A DNA stretch of 64,000 nucleotides, taken from positions 72,631 to 136,630 of the forward strand of contig JAWLHA010000003.1 in the NCBI GenBank assembly GCA_041690535.1, read 5' to 3'. Each line of letters starts with the position of its first letter. Position 1 is the stretch's first letter. This DNA comes from JAWLHA01 sp041690535 (GTDB lineage: Bacteria; Pseudomonadota; Gammaproteobacteria; Thiohalomonadales; Thiohalomonadaceae). Both the position numbers and the translations under genes were made by a program. The notes under the pieces are model-generated. The model was not told where the DNA came from, searched no databases, and was given only the letters and a program-made list of their open reading frames with translations. Below, piece by piece: positions 18,913 through 26,328 of this stretch.

Positions 18913-19410
18913 ATGACAGCCGTTGCGAAGGGAACCGAGGCGGGCAACGTCGCGACAAGCGAGGCCAAGGTCCGTTGTCTGCTCGTGCCCCTCAACAAGA
19001 TCACGCTGATCGTGCCGAATGCGGCGGTGGCGGAGGTCACCGGCTACGAAGAGCCGCTGCCGACCCCGCATGCGCCCCGTTGGCTGCTGGGCATGATGTT
19101 GTGGCGGGGCCGGACCATTCCGCTGATCTCCTTCGAGCGCATGGTGGGACACGAGGCCCACGACAGCCATTCACGGGTAGTGGTGCTGAACACCCTCAGC
19201 GGCCGCCCGGAGCTCCCGTTCGTGGGCGTCAGTACCCTGGGCATTCCCCGCTTGGCGCAAATCACCGGCGACATGGTGAGTGAAGCGGCTCGGGACCAGT
19301 CGACGGCCGTGGTGGCATGCCGGGTAGAGGTGGATGGCGAGACTGCGGTCATCCCGGATGTGGATATTATCGAAAAAATGCTGCTCCATTTGGGCCTGCG
19401 GGTCGGCTGA
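18913..19410 (+). CDS. chpC: CheW-like adaptor ChpC
   Basis: 165-aa CheW-domain protein directly after chpA (13-bp gap, AGGAG-type site). The CheW strand pattern is visible in LVPLNKITLIVPNAAVAEV and RWLLGMMLWRGRTIPLISF. The second CheW of Pil-Chp clusters, ChpC, is thought to link additional receptors to ChpA. In Pseudomonas chpB lies between chpA and chpC; here it is absent. Confidence 0.85.
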   Translation: MTAVAKGTEAGNVATSEAKVRCLLVPLNKITLIVPNAAVAEVTGYEEPLPTPHAPRWLLGMMLWRGRTIPLISFERMVGHEAHDSHSRVVVLNTLSGRPELPFVGVSTLGIPRLAQITGDMVSEAARDQSTAVVACRVEVDGETAVIPDVDIIEKMLLHLGLRVG

Positions 19411-19439
19411 AGTGACTTTGGCCGGATGAGATAAGAACG

Positions 19440-20141
19440 ATGGAGGTTTTCAAAAGAGCAATGGCAAGTTTCCCGCGTATACTCATAGGCTTCGTGCTCG
19501 GCACGGGGTTGCTGGCGGGCGCAACAGCCCAAGAGCCCGAAGAACTGGAGCAGCGGCGCAAGTTGCTCGCCCACATCGCCGAAATCGAAAGCGACGCCAA
19601 GGGCCGGGAGGAGGCCATTCGGGCCGGCCGGGAGCGCGTGGTGCTCTGCGCCCACTGTCACGGGCAGGATGGCAACAGCACACGGCCCGAGATCCCCAAT
19701 CTCGCGGGACAGAATCCGGCCTACCTCATCGAGCAGATCGACAAGTTCGCGGATGGGGAGCGCAAGAATTTCGTGATGCAGACCCTGGCCCAGGACTTCT
19801 CCTTTGAGGACAAGGTGAATCTTGCGATCTACTTCGGCAGCGGGAGCGCCAAGGCGGAGCAAACCGATCCTGCTTTGGCTCGCCGGGGGGAGGAGATCTA
19901 CCTGCGCATGTGTCAGTTCTGCCACGGCCACGACGGTCGGGGCGAGGAGGGGTATGCACGACTGGCCGGTCAGAAGCCGCTTTACACTCAAGACACCTTG
20001 AAGCGGTTCCGGGCCCATGCCAAAAAGCGCATCGATGACTCTGATGTGAAGCGCAGCAACGCGCGCATGGAGCAGGTGACCCAGAACTTGAGTGATGGCG
20101 ATATCGAGGCGCTCGCCGCATTCATTGGTGCGCTGAACTAA
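19440..20141 (+). CDS. Diheme c-type cytochrome (cytochrome c4-like)
   Basis: 233-aa secreted protein with a signal peptide (hydrophobic IGFVLGTGLLAGATA, cleavage probably after AQ near residue 31) and two heme c sites, CAHCH and CQFCH, each in its own cytochrome domain with a following GHDG/GQDG loop. Candidate Met ligands occur downstream of each site. Such proteins carry electrons in the periplasm to terminal oxidases or between sulfur-oxidation and respiratory modules. Insertion of about 30 charged residues between signal and first domain is unusual for cytochrome c4. Met8 is an alternative start. It is downstream of, but probably not part of, the pil-chp operon. Confidence 0.88.
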   Translation: MEVFKRAMASFPRILIGFVLGTGLLAGATAQEPEELEQRRKLLAHIAEIESDAKGREEAIRAGRERVVLCAHCHGQDGNSTRPEIPNLAGQNPAYLIEQIDKFADGERKNFVMQTLAQDFSFEDKVNLAIYFGSGSAKAEQTDPALARRGEEIYLRMCQFCHGHDGRGEEGYARLAGQKPLYTQDTLKRFRAHAKKRIDDSDVKRSNARMEQVTQNLSDGDIEALAAFIGALN

Positions 20142-20153
20142 GCCCACCGGGTT

Positions 20154-20186
20154 TGGCGCCACTCCGGGGAGTGTGGGGGGGCGCCA
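20154..20186. terminator. Hairpin between convergent cytochrome and rsmE genes
   Basis: TGGCGCC (20154-20160) pairs with GGCGCCA (20180-20186), with an inner ACTCC/GGAGT pairing. The position between two convergent stop codons suggests a bidirectional terminator, although there is no strong U-run. Confidence 0.5.
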
Positions 20187-20221
20187 TTTGGATTACCCCT
20201 ACCCGTCAACACGGGATTGCG

Positions 20222-20950
20222 TTAACCCAGATCACCCCAGCGTGACTGGAGCACCGCGAGGGCCGTCAGTGCGGCGGTCTCGGTGCGCAGCACGCGCGGT
20301 CCGAGCCGCAGTGCCAGGTATCCGGCCGCGCACCCCAGCTCTCGCTCCTTTGCGGTGAATCCGCCTTCGGGGCCAGCCACCAGTGTCAATCCGGATACGG
20401 GCTCAAGGCTGTTAACCCCGACCGCACCGCGGTGGTCAAGCATGAGCTTGAGCCCTTTGGTGTCGTGCGCGAACCAGCGGGCAAGATCCGTGATCGGAGC
20501 CACCTCGGGGAGGCGGTTACGTCCACACTGTTCACAGGCGCTACGCGCGATCCCTTGCCAGTGGCTCAATCGCTTGTCCTGGCGTTCTCCCTTGAGGTTC
20601 ACCACGGTGCGGGCGGTCATGACGGGGATGATGCGTTGGACCCCCAGCTCCACGGCCTTTTGGATGGTGTAGTCCATGCGTTCGCCCTTGGAGATCCCCT
20701 GTACCAGGGTGATCCGCAACGGGGACTCGAGCTCGCGCTCGATTCTCGTCCCGAGCTTGACCCACACCTCATTGCGGCGGATGTCGCTGATCTCGGCCTC
20801 GAACTCCCCCCCCTCCCCATTGAACAGGAGCAAGGGGGCGCCGGCGCGCAGTCGGAGGACCTTGGCGACATGCAGGCCGGCAGGGGCATCGAGCTGTACC
20901 TCGGCGCCGGGCTGCAGCGGCTGCGGCAGGTGGATGCGAGGGACGCGCAT
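20222..20950 (-). CDS. rsmE: 16S rRNA (uracil-1498-N3)-methyltransferase
   Basis: 242-aa SPOUT (trefoil-knot) methyltransferase for m3U1498 in 16S rRNA. The N-terminal PUA-like part holds the RAGAPLLLFNGEGGEFEAEI segment. The C-terminal knot has the family signatures VAGPEGGFTAKERELG and LRLGPRVLRTETAALTAL. It is the last gene of the metF side of this minus-strand run, 10 bp after metF. RsmE also lies near the chp cluster in Pseudomonas. Confidence 0.96.
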   Translation of the reverse strand: MRVPRIHLPQPLQPGAEVQLDAPAGLHVAKVLRLRAGAPLLLFNGEGGEFEAEISDIRRNEVWVKLGTRIERELESPLRITLVQGISKGERMDYTIQKAVELGVQRIIPVMTARTVVNLKGERQDKRLSHWQGIARSACEQCGRNRLPEVAPITDLARWFAHDTKGLKLMLDHRGAVGVNSLEPVSGLTLVAGPEGGFTAKERELGCAAGYLALRLGPRVLRTETAALTALAVLQSRWGDLG

Positions 20951-20960
20951 GGCCGCAAGA

Positions 20961-21821
20961 TTAGGCGCGGGCCTGGTCCAGACCCAGTGCCTTGGCGATG
21001 GCCAGGGTGGGTTTGCTCTGGTTCATGGTGTAGAAGTGCAGTCCGGGCGCGCCGGCGTCCAGCAGTCTTCTGCAGAGATCGGTGGTCACCTCCAGCCCGT
21101 AGCCGCGGATCGAATCGAGATCATCGCCAAACGCCTCCAGGCGCCATTGGAGCCAGCGTGGCAGTTCGGCACCGCACGCCGAAGAGAAGCGTGCCAGCTG
21201 CACATAGTTGGTGATGGGCATGATGCCGGGCACGATGGGGACGTCCACGCCCAGCCGCTCACAATCTTCCACAAAGCGCACATAGGCGTCCACGTTGAAG
21301 AAGTACTGGGTGATCGCGGCATTTGCCCCCGCCTCCACCTTGCGCTTGAAATTGAGCAAATCTGCGCGCGCACTGGGGGCCTGGGGATGGAATTCCGGAT
21401 AGGCAGCCACCTCCAGGTGGAAGTGATCACCGGTCTCCGCGCGAATGAACGCGACCAACTCATTGGCGTGCTGGAGTTCGCCCGCCTCGCGCATGCCTGA
21501 GGGCATGTCGCCCCGCAGAGCCACCAGGCGCCGCACCCCGATGGCGCGGTACGCATCCAGGATCTCTCGGATACTGTCCCGGGTGGACCCGATGCAGGAG
21601 AGGTGAGGGGCCGTGTCGAGGCCGGCGGCCATCATCTCCCTGACTGTCTCAAACGTCCCTGCCTGGGTGCTGCCCCCCGCGCCAAAGGTGACCGAGACAT
21701 AGTCGGGAGCCACCTCGGCCAGGGTTTGTCGCACCTTGCGCAGCTTGTCCTGTCCCTCCGCGGTCTTCGGGGGGAAGAACTCGAGGCTGAAACTCTTGCG
21801 GAATCTCTTTTGACTGTTCAT
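20961..21821 (-). CDS. metF: 5,10-methylenetetrahydrofolate reductase
   Basis: 286-aa MTHFR making 5-methyl-THF for methionine synthesis. The N-terminal SLEFFPPKTAEGQDKL motif contains the catalytic glutamate, and the TIM-barrel FAD-binding segments VSVTFGAGGST and LVALRGDMPSG are present. It lies 42 bp downstream of ahcY and is likely co-transcribed with it, so it would fall under the same SAH riboswitch. Confidence 0.97.
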   Translation of the reverse strand: MNSQKRFRKSFSLEFFPPKTAEGQDKLRKVRQTLAEVAPDYVSVTFGAGGSTQAGTFETVREMMAAGLDTAPHLSCIGSTRDSIREILDAYRAIGVRRLVALRGDMPSGMREAGELQHANELVAFIRAETGDHFHLEVAAYPEFHPQAPSARADLLNFKRKVEAGANAAITQYFFNVDAYVRFVEDCERLGVDVPIVPGIMPITNYVQLARFSSACGAELPRWLQWRLEAFGDDLDSIRGYGLEVTTDLCRRLLDAGAPGLHFYTMNQSKPTLAIAKALGLDQARA

Positions 21822-21863
21822 GCCATGCCGTCCGGCTGCTTTCGCAGCCGGACGCTCCTCTCG

Positions 21864-23180
21864 TCAGTAGCGGTAGTGATCCGGCTTGTACGGCCCATCG
21901 GCGGCCACGCCGATGTAGTTGGCCTGCTCGGCGGAGAGTTGAGTGAGGTGAGCGCCGATCTTCTTCAGATGGAGCCGCGCAACCTTCTCGTCCAACTGCT
22001 TGGGCAGGACGTAGACCTGGTTCTCGTACTTGTCCCGGTGGTTCCAGAGCTCTATTTGGGCGAGCACCTGGTTGGTGAATGACGCGGACATGACAAAGCT
22101 GGGGTGTCCGGTCGCACAGCCGAGGTTCACCAGTCGCCCTTCCGCCAGAAGGATGATCCGCTTGCCGTCGGGGAAGATCACGTGATCCACCTGCGGCTTG
22201 ATGTTTTCCCAAGGGTACTGCCGCAGGGAAGCGACATCGATTTCCGAATCGAAATGGCCGATGTTGCAGACGATGGCCTGGTCCTTCATGGCAAGCATGT
22301 GGTCGTGGGCGATGACGTCCACATTGCCGGTGGCGGTGACGAAAATATCACCTAAGGCGGCCGCCTCGTCCATAGTGACCACCCGATAGCCTTCCATGGC
22401 CGCCTGCAGGGCACAAATGGGGTCGATTTCAGTGACCCACACCGTTGAGCCCATGCCTCGGAACGCCTGGGCGCAACCCTTGCCCACGTCTCCATAGCCG
22501 CAGACCACGGCAATCTTGCCGGCCACCATCACATCCGTTGCGCGCTTGATGCCGTCCAGCAGGGATTCGCGACAGCCATAGAGATTGTCGAACTTGGATT
22601 TGGTGACCGAATCGTTGACGTTGAAGGCGGGGACCTGGAGGCTCCCTGCCTTCATCATCTCATAGAGCCGGTGAACCCCGGTGGTGGTCTCCTCCGAGAG
22701 GCCACGGACATCCCTCAGCAGTTCGGGATACTTGTCATGCATGACGGCGGTGAGGTCGCCCCCATCATCCAGGATCATGTTCGGGCGCCAGCCATCGGGA
22801 CCGAAGATGGTTTGCTCGATGCACCACCAGAACTCCTCCTCCGTTTCGCCCTTCCAGGCGAAGACCGGCACGCCGGTGGCGGCGATGGCTGAGGCGGCAT
22901 GGTCCTGGGTGGAGAAGATATTGCAGGAAGACCAGCGCACCTCGGCTCCAAGGTGGGTCAGCGTCTCGATGAGTACGGCGGTCTGGATGGTCATGTGCAG
23001 GCAGCCGGCGATGCGGGCACCGGACAGAGGCTTCTGACGGCCGTATTCTTCGCGAAGGGCCATCAGACCGGGCATTTCGGTCTCTGCGATGGCGATCTCC
23101 TTCCGGCCCCACTCGGCGAGGGCGATGTCCGCCACCTTGTAGTCCGGCATGAGGTTTTCAACAGGCACATTCATCTTCAT
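21864..23180 (-). CDS. ahcY: S-adenosylhomocysteine hydrolase
   Basis: 438-aa enzyme hydrolysing S-adenosylhomocysteine to adenosine and homocysteine, recycling the by-product of methylation. The NAD-binding glycine motif VVCGYGDVGKGCAQAF and the substrate segments NVNDSVTKSKFDN and NIGHFDSEID are canonical, ending with the conserved PDHYRY. The family-specific insert of the bacterial long form is present. An SAH riboswitch lies immediately upstream. Met3 could be the start instead of Met1. Confidence 0.98.
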   Translation of the reverse strand: MKMNVPVENLMPDYKVADIALAEWGRKEIAIAETEMPGLMALREEYGRQKPLSGARIAGCLHMTIQTAVLIETLTHLGAEVRWSSCNIFSTQDHAASAIAATGVPVFAWKGETEEEFWWCIEQTIFGPDGWRPNMILDDGGDLTAVMHDKYPELLRDVRGLSEETTTGVHRLYEMMKAGSLQVPAFNVNDSVTKSKFDNLYGCRESLLDGIKRATDVMVAGKIAVVCGYGDVGKGCAQAFRGMGSTVWVTEIDPICALQAAMEGYRVVTMDEAAALGDIFVTATGNVDVIAHDHMLAMKDQAIVCNIGHFDSEIDVASLRQYPWENIKPQVDHVIFPDGKRIILLAEGRLVNLGCATGHPSFVMSASFTNQVLAQIELWNHRDKYENQVYVLPKQLDEKVARLHLKKIGAHLTQLSAEQANYIGVAADGPYKPDHYRY

Positions 23181-23192
23181 TACTCCGAATTG

Positions 23193-23282
23193 AATGAGCG
23201 CCGTTGTTGCTGAGGACCCTCCTCCCGAGCCTGGCAGGCCAGACCTGTTGCAGCGCTCCTCGAGAGAAGGGGGTAGCGTTTG
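23193..23282 (-). ncRNA. SAH riboswitch upstream of ahcY
   Basis: Read on the minus strand this leader matches the SAH-riboswitch consensus. A long P1 pairs CCCUUCUCUCGAG with CUCGGGAGGAGGG (with G-U wobbles). The conserved GAGCGCUGCAAC strand and GCCAGGCUCG follow, and a downstream CAACGGCGCUC forms the pseudoknot with GAGCGC at about 23196-23201. The pseudoknot strand lies about 15 nt before the ahcY ATG. The class turns genes on when SAH accumulates, fitting ahcY-metF. GC-rich hairpins at about 23288-23345 between metK and this leader probably end metK transcription. Confidence 0.93.
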
Positions 23283-23360
23283 ACCTTCAACCGCGCACGG
23301 CCGTGCACACGCGCGCTTCGCGCCGGACCCGGCTTCCCGGGGCCGGCACTGTGGTCATGG

Positions 23361-24521
23361 TCAGACCCCCGCGGCATCCCGGAGTGCGTCGGCCTTGTCG
23401 GTCCGCTCCCAGGGCAGGTCCACATCTTCGCGGCCAAAGTGGCCGTAGGCTGCAGTTTGCTGGTAAATGGGGCGGCGCAGGTCGAGCATTTCGATCATCC
23501 CCTTGGGGCGCAGGTCGAAATGGCTGCGGATCAGCTCCACCATTCGCGCTTCGCTCAGCTTGCCGGTACCGAAGGTTTCGACCGTGATGGAGGTCGGCTC
23601 GGCAACCCCGATGGCGTAGGAAACCTGGATTTCACACCGTTCGGCCAGACCGGCGGCCACGATGTTCTTGGCCACGTAACGGGCGGCGTACGCCGCGGAG
23701 CGATCCACCTTGGTGGGGTCCTTGCCGGAGAACGCGCCACCGCCATGGCGGGCCATGCCCCCATAGGTGTCGACAATGATCTTGCGCCCGGTCAGACCGC
23801 AGTCGCCCATCGGCCCGCCGATGACGAAGCGCCCGGTGGGGTTGATGTAGAAGCGCGTCTCCTTGGCAACCCACTCCCGCGGCAGCACCGGCAGGATGAT
23901 TTCATCCATGACCGCCTCGCGCAGGGTTTTCTGCGCGATCTCCGGGCCGTGCTGGGTCGAGAGCACCACCGCATCGATGCCGACGGGGCGCCCGTCCTCG
24001 TAGCGGAAGGTGACCTGGCTCTTGGCGTCGGGGCGGAGCCAGGGGAGGGTCCCATTCTTGCGCACCTCGGCCTGGCGCCGGACCAGGCGGTGGGCGTACG
24101 TGATGGGCGCAGGCATGAGCACGTCGGTTTCGTTGGTGGCGAACCCGAACATCAGGCCCTGGTCGCCGGCACCTTGCTCGTGCTCCTCGGTCTCGTCCAC
24201 GCCCATGGCGATGTCGGCGGACTGCTTGCCGACACCGTTCAGGACCGCGCACGATTCCCAGTCGAAGCCCATCTCGGAGCTGTCATAGCCAATGTGCTTG
24301 ACGGTCTCCCGGGCAAGGGCCTCGAAATCGACCCAGGCAGAGGTGGTGATTTCACCCGCTACCAGCACCATCCCCGTTTTCACAAGGGTCTCACAGGCGA
24401 CGCGCGCCCGCGGATCCTGCTCCAGGATGGCATCCAGAACGGCATCGGAGATCTGATCGGCGATCTTGTCCGGATGGCCTTCTGAAACGGATTCGGACGT
24501 AAACAGGTATTGTTTCGACAT
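23361..24521 (-). CDS. metK: S-adenosylmethionine synthetase
   Basis: 386-aa methionine adenosyltransferase. Visible signatures are the N-terminal EGHPDKIADQISDAVLD, the hexapeptide-type GAGDQGLMFG, and the phosphate-binding GGGAFSGKDPTKVDRS. Full length. It is separated from ahcY by 180 bp holding GC hairpins and the SAH riboswitch, so metK and ahcY-metF are probably distinct transcripts with a shared SAM-cycle function. It has its own promoter and a structured leader upstream. Confidence 0.98.
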   Translation of the reverse strand: MSKQYLFTSESVSEGHPDKIADQISDAVLDAILEQDPRARVACETLVKTGMVLVAGEITTSAWVDFEALARETVKHIGYDSSEMGFDWESCAVLNGVGKQSADIAMGVDETEEHEQGAGDQGLMFGFATNETDVLMPAPITYAHRLVRRQAEVRKNGTLPWLRPDAKSQVTFRYEDGRPVGIDAVVLSTQHGPEIAQKTLREAVMDEIILPVLPREWVAKETRFYINPTGRFVIGGPMGDCGLTGRKIIVDTYGGMARHGGGAFSGKDPTKVDRSAAYAARYVAKNIVAAGLAERCEIQVSYAIGVAEPTSITVETFGTGKLSEARMVELIRSHFDLRPKGMIEMLDLRRPIYQQTAAYGHFGREDVDLPWERTDKADALRDAAGV

Positions 24522-24593
24522 GACTTATTTTTTCCACAGACAATGGGACACTGCGGCCCGTTGAACCACAGAAAACGGGATTGGGAAACCAAG
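24522..24593 (-). other. Structured 5' leader of metK (three-helix junction)
   Basis: The predicted 5' UTR can fold, read on the minus strand, as GCGG/CCGC closing two hairpins: TTGG-tttc-CCAA and CCCGTT-(11 nt)-AACGGG. This is followed by about 30 nt of unpaired leader ending AAAAAATAAGTC before the ATG. It does not match any SAM riboswitch consensus I know. The fold is my own by-eye pairing. Confidence 0.45.
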
Positions 24594-24599
24594 CCGCGT

Positions 24600-24605
24600 A
24601 TTATA
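24600..24605 (-). promoter_or_regulatory. metK promoter -10 element
   Basis: A perfect TATAAT on the minus strand, followed about 7 nt later by the start of the structured metK leader. The best -35 candidate is TTGGGC with a 19-bp spacer, so the -35 is weak. Confidence 0.6.
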
Positions 24606-24647
24606 TGCGGCAAAGGTTCGTTCTGCCCAACACTAAACGCCTGCTCT

Positions 24648-24773
24648 CAGCGTAAACGCATACTTACCCCAGGGTAAACGCATACTCACCCAAGAGCGAC
24701 GTAAGTCCTTGAAAGCAGGTCGTCGGCCGCATGGACGCGGCCGTCGAGCGTACAGGGGTGTATTCACAGCGCG
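24648..24773 (+). repeat. CAGGGTAAACG palindromic element, copy A (truncated, doubled left end)
   Basis: Left end present twice in tandem (24648-24669 and from 24670), then the conserved GTAAGTCCTTGAAAGCAGG arm, the CGGCCGC-ATGGAC-GCGGCCG inner hairpin and GTATTCACAGCG, where similarity stops. The right half is lost. It lies upstream of metK, in the spacer before the PhnD-like gene's 3' end. Confidence 0.9.
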
Positions 24774-24831
24774 TCTCGGATCAGGGCACCTCCCCTCCAT
24801 CCACACTGTAGCAAGGTTCGGAACAGCCTAT

Positions 24832-25635
24832 TCAGTAGCCCCACATTCCCTGCAGCAGGCCCATCTGCCCCTTGTAAATCGTCTCGTCGGCTGCCTCGAA
24901 CTGTGCAATGCCAATGGCTTCGAGCGCGGCGCGCCCCTGCGGGTCGTCGGGTGCGCGCAGGAGCGCCTGGCGCAGGGCTTCGCGGGTCGCTGCGGCGACC
25001 TTCGGTGACACGGAAACTCCAGGCGCGGGCACCTGATCGGTGGTGCGCACCGTGGTCAACGTGGGATATCGGCCCACCAGTGGCGTCGGGATGATGGCGG
25101 CCGCCGCGCGGCCGGAGGCGACCATCTCCGCGGCGCTCTCGGAATCGTCCGCTTCGAGGATCATTGGTTGGCGGAGCGGATTCGGAAACATCTCGCTCAG
25201 CCGCAGGGCGCCCAACGCAGGCGAGGGGAGTGTCGCAATGGTCTTGCCAACCAGTTCCTCCGTCTCGAGTACGAACAGCTCCTGATTCGCCACCAGCGTG
25301 TAGCTCACCACCTCTGGGAATTTGCCCAGCACGGTGTACCCCAGGCGCTGGTTTCTGTAATCGGTGAAGTGTGGCCCGTCGATGACCAGATCATAGTCAC
25401 CCCTGCGTACCAGGTGCCAGTGCGTCAGGAGGTTACTGCTGGATGTGACTCGGACCGATTCCCCCGCGGCCCGCGCCAGATAGGCGGCGAGCGGCCGATA
25501 GAGCCGTTGGGTCTCTCGCTCCGGCAGGATTGGGTGGACCGCGAGGACCAGCTCTGCCTCAGCCGCCCCGGAAATGAGTATACCGATTAGAGTTGTCGCC
25601 TGGACGAACCGGCCGATGCCTCTCTCCCCCCGCAT
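24832..25635 (-). CDS. PhnD-like periplasmic substrate-binding protein
   Basis: 267-aa periplasmic binding protein of the phosphate/phosphite/phosphonate (PhnD-like) superfamily. A signal peptide (ATTLIGILISGAAEA) is cleaved near residue 27. The mature protein starts ELVLAVHPILPERETQRLYRPLA, typical of this group, with the YDLVIDGPHFTDYR and LPSPALGALRLSEMF segments. No ABC permease or ATPase gene is adjacent, so it may act alone, for example as a sensor partner or a redox-linked binding protein. It is a single gene with the repeat copy A downstream. Confidence 0.8.
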   Translation of the reverse strand: MRGERGIGRFVQATTLIGILISGAAEAELVLAVHPILPERETQRLYRPLAAYLARAAGESVRVTSSSNLLTHWHLVRRGDYDLVIDGPHFTDYRNQRLGYTVLGKFPEVVSYTLVANQELFVLETEELVGKTIATLPSPALGALRLSEMFPNPLRQPMILEADDSESAAEMVASGRAAAAIIPTPLVGRYPTLTTVRTTDQVPAPGVSVSPKVAAATREALRQALLRAPDDPQGRAALEAIGIAQFEAADETIYKGQMGLLQGMWGY

Positions 25636-26328
25636 GGATTCCCCCTTGTTTCCATGAGGCCGTGTGGAATTGGATTGGCCCGTCCTTGAGGCGCGCGTCT
25701 TATCCCTTTATTGTAGTCGGCCCCATGTGGAGACACTAAACGCGATCCGCGGTCCGGATCAAGCGCCCTGGCGCGGTTTGCTACCCTATGTGGGTCCTAT
25801 TGGAAGGCTCCGCGCCGGGGCGGAGTCTCCCTCCGGGTGGGAATAGGGTGTGCCTGAAAGCCAAGTCGGACTATTTCAGTTCTAAATACTTGTCGCTCCG
25901 GCGGCTTAAGTACGTTAATACTAAGGATTTGCTGCTCTTTCGGGCTATTGCCCACGGGGACGAGATGGGTGAAAATCCGGGGCTTCTTGAATGCACCGCT
26001 GCACCGGAAGGCCGTTTGCAGGCCACGGGTCGGGCTTCCGGGGTGCGGAACTGACAGGCCCGAGTGAAAGGGAGTGTCGTTGTATCCTTTTGTAGCGCAG
26101 GGGCGTTTGAACACGGCTGCCCCCGGGATCGCGTAGAACGTCCGAGGTAGAGACGCGGTCACCGTCACACAAGTCCAGCCGCGCGTGGATACTCCCTGGG
26201 TGTGCTGATACCCCGATTCTCGGCCATTGCGACGCATCGAACCACGCGGCGCGCCAACCTTAAGCAGAGACTGCTTCCGAGTGCGCCGCCAGTTCTTCGA
26301 ATTGAGAAATCACGATTAGGAGAGACAC
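25636..26328. other. Long intergenic region upstream of tkt with hairpins
   Basis: About 690 bp without a credible gene. Two dyads stand out: CTCCGC/GCGGAG at about 25808-25826, and a longer one where CCGGAAG (26004-26010) pairs with CTTCCGG (26035-26041), extended by CACC/GGTG outside and GGCC/GGCC inside. The stretch 25860-25960 is AT-richer than its surroundings and may hold the tkt promoter or a structured leader. No known riboswitch class was recognised. Confidence 0.4.

Noticed and set aside
14502..19040. 775- and 717-codon open frames antisense to chpA
   Set aside because: Same compositional artefact opposite a clearly coding, motif-rich gene; the translations are low-complexity Leu/Arg/Gly sequences.
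24709..25008. Small frame starting MKAGRRPHGRGRRAY, repeated at 50264 (minus) inside the palindromic element
   Set aside because: The shared peptide only reflects translation of the repeat DNA; it is Arg/Gly-rich, not conserved at its end, and the copies differ in frame after the repeat.
25788..26054. 88-codon frame in the tkt upstream region
   Set aside because: Poor composition, no family similarity and no ribosome-binding site.
25636..26328. FMN- or cobalamin-type riboswitch in the tkt upstream region
   Set aside because: A GGGTGAAAATCC word resembles part of the FMN element, but the remaining conserved blocks are missing.
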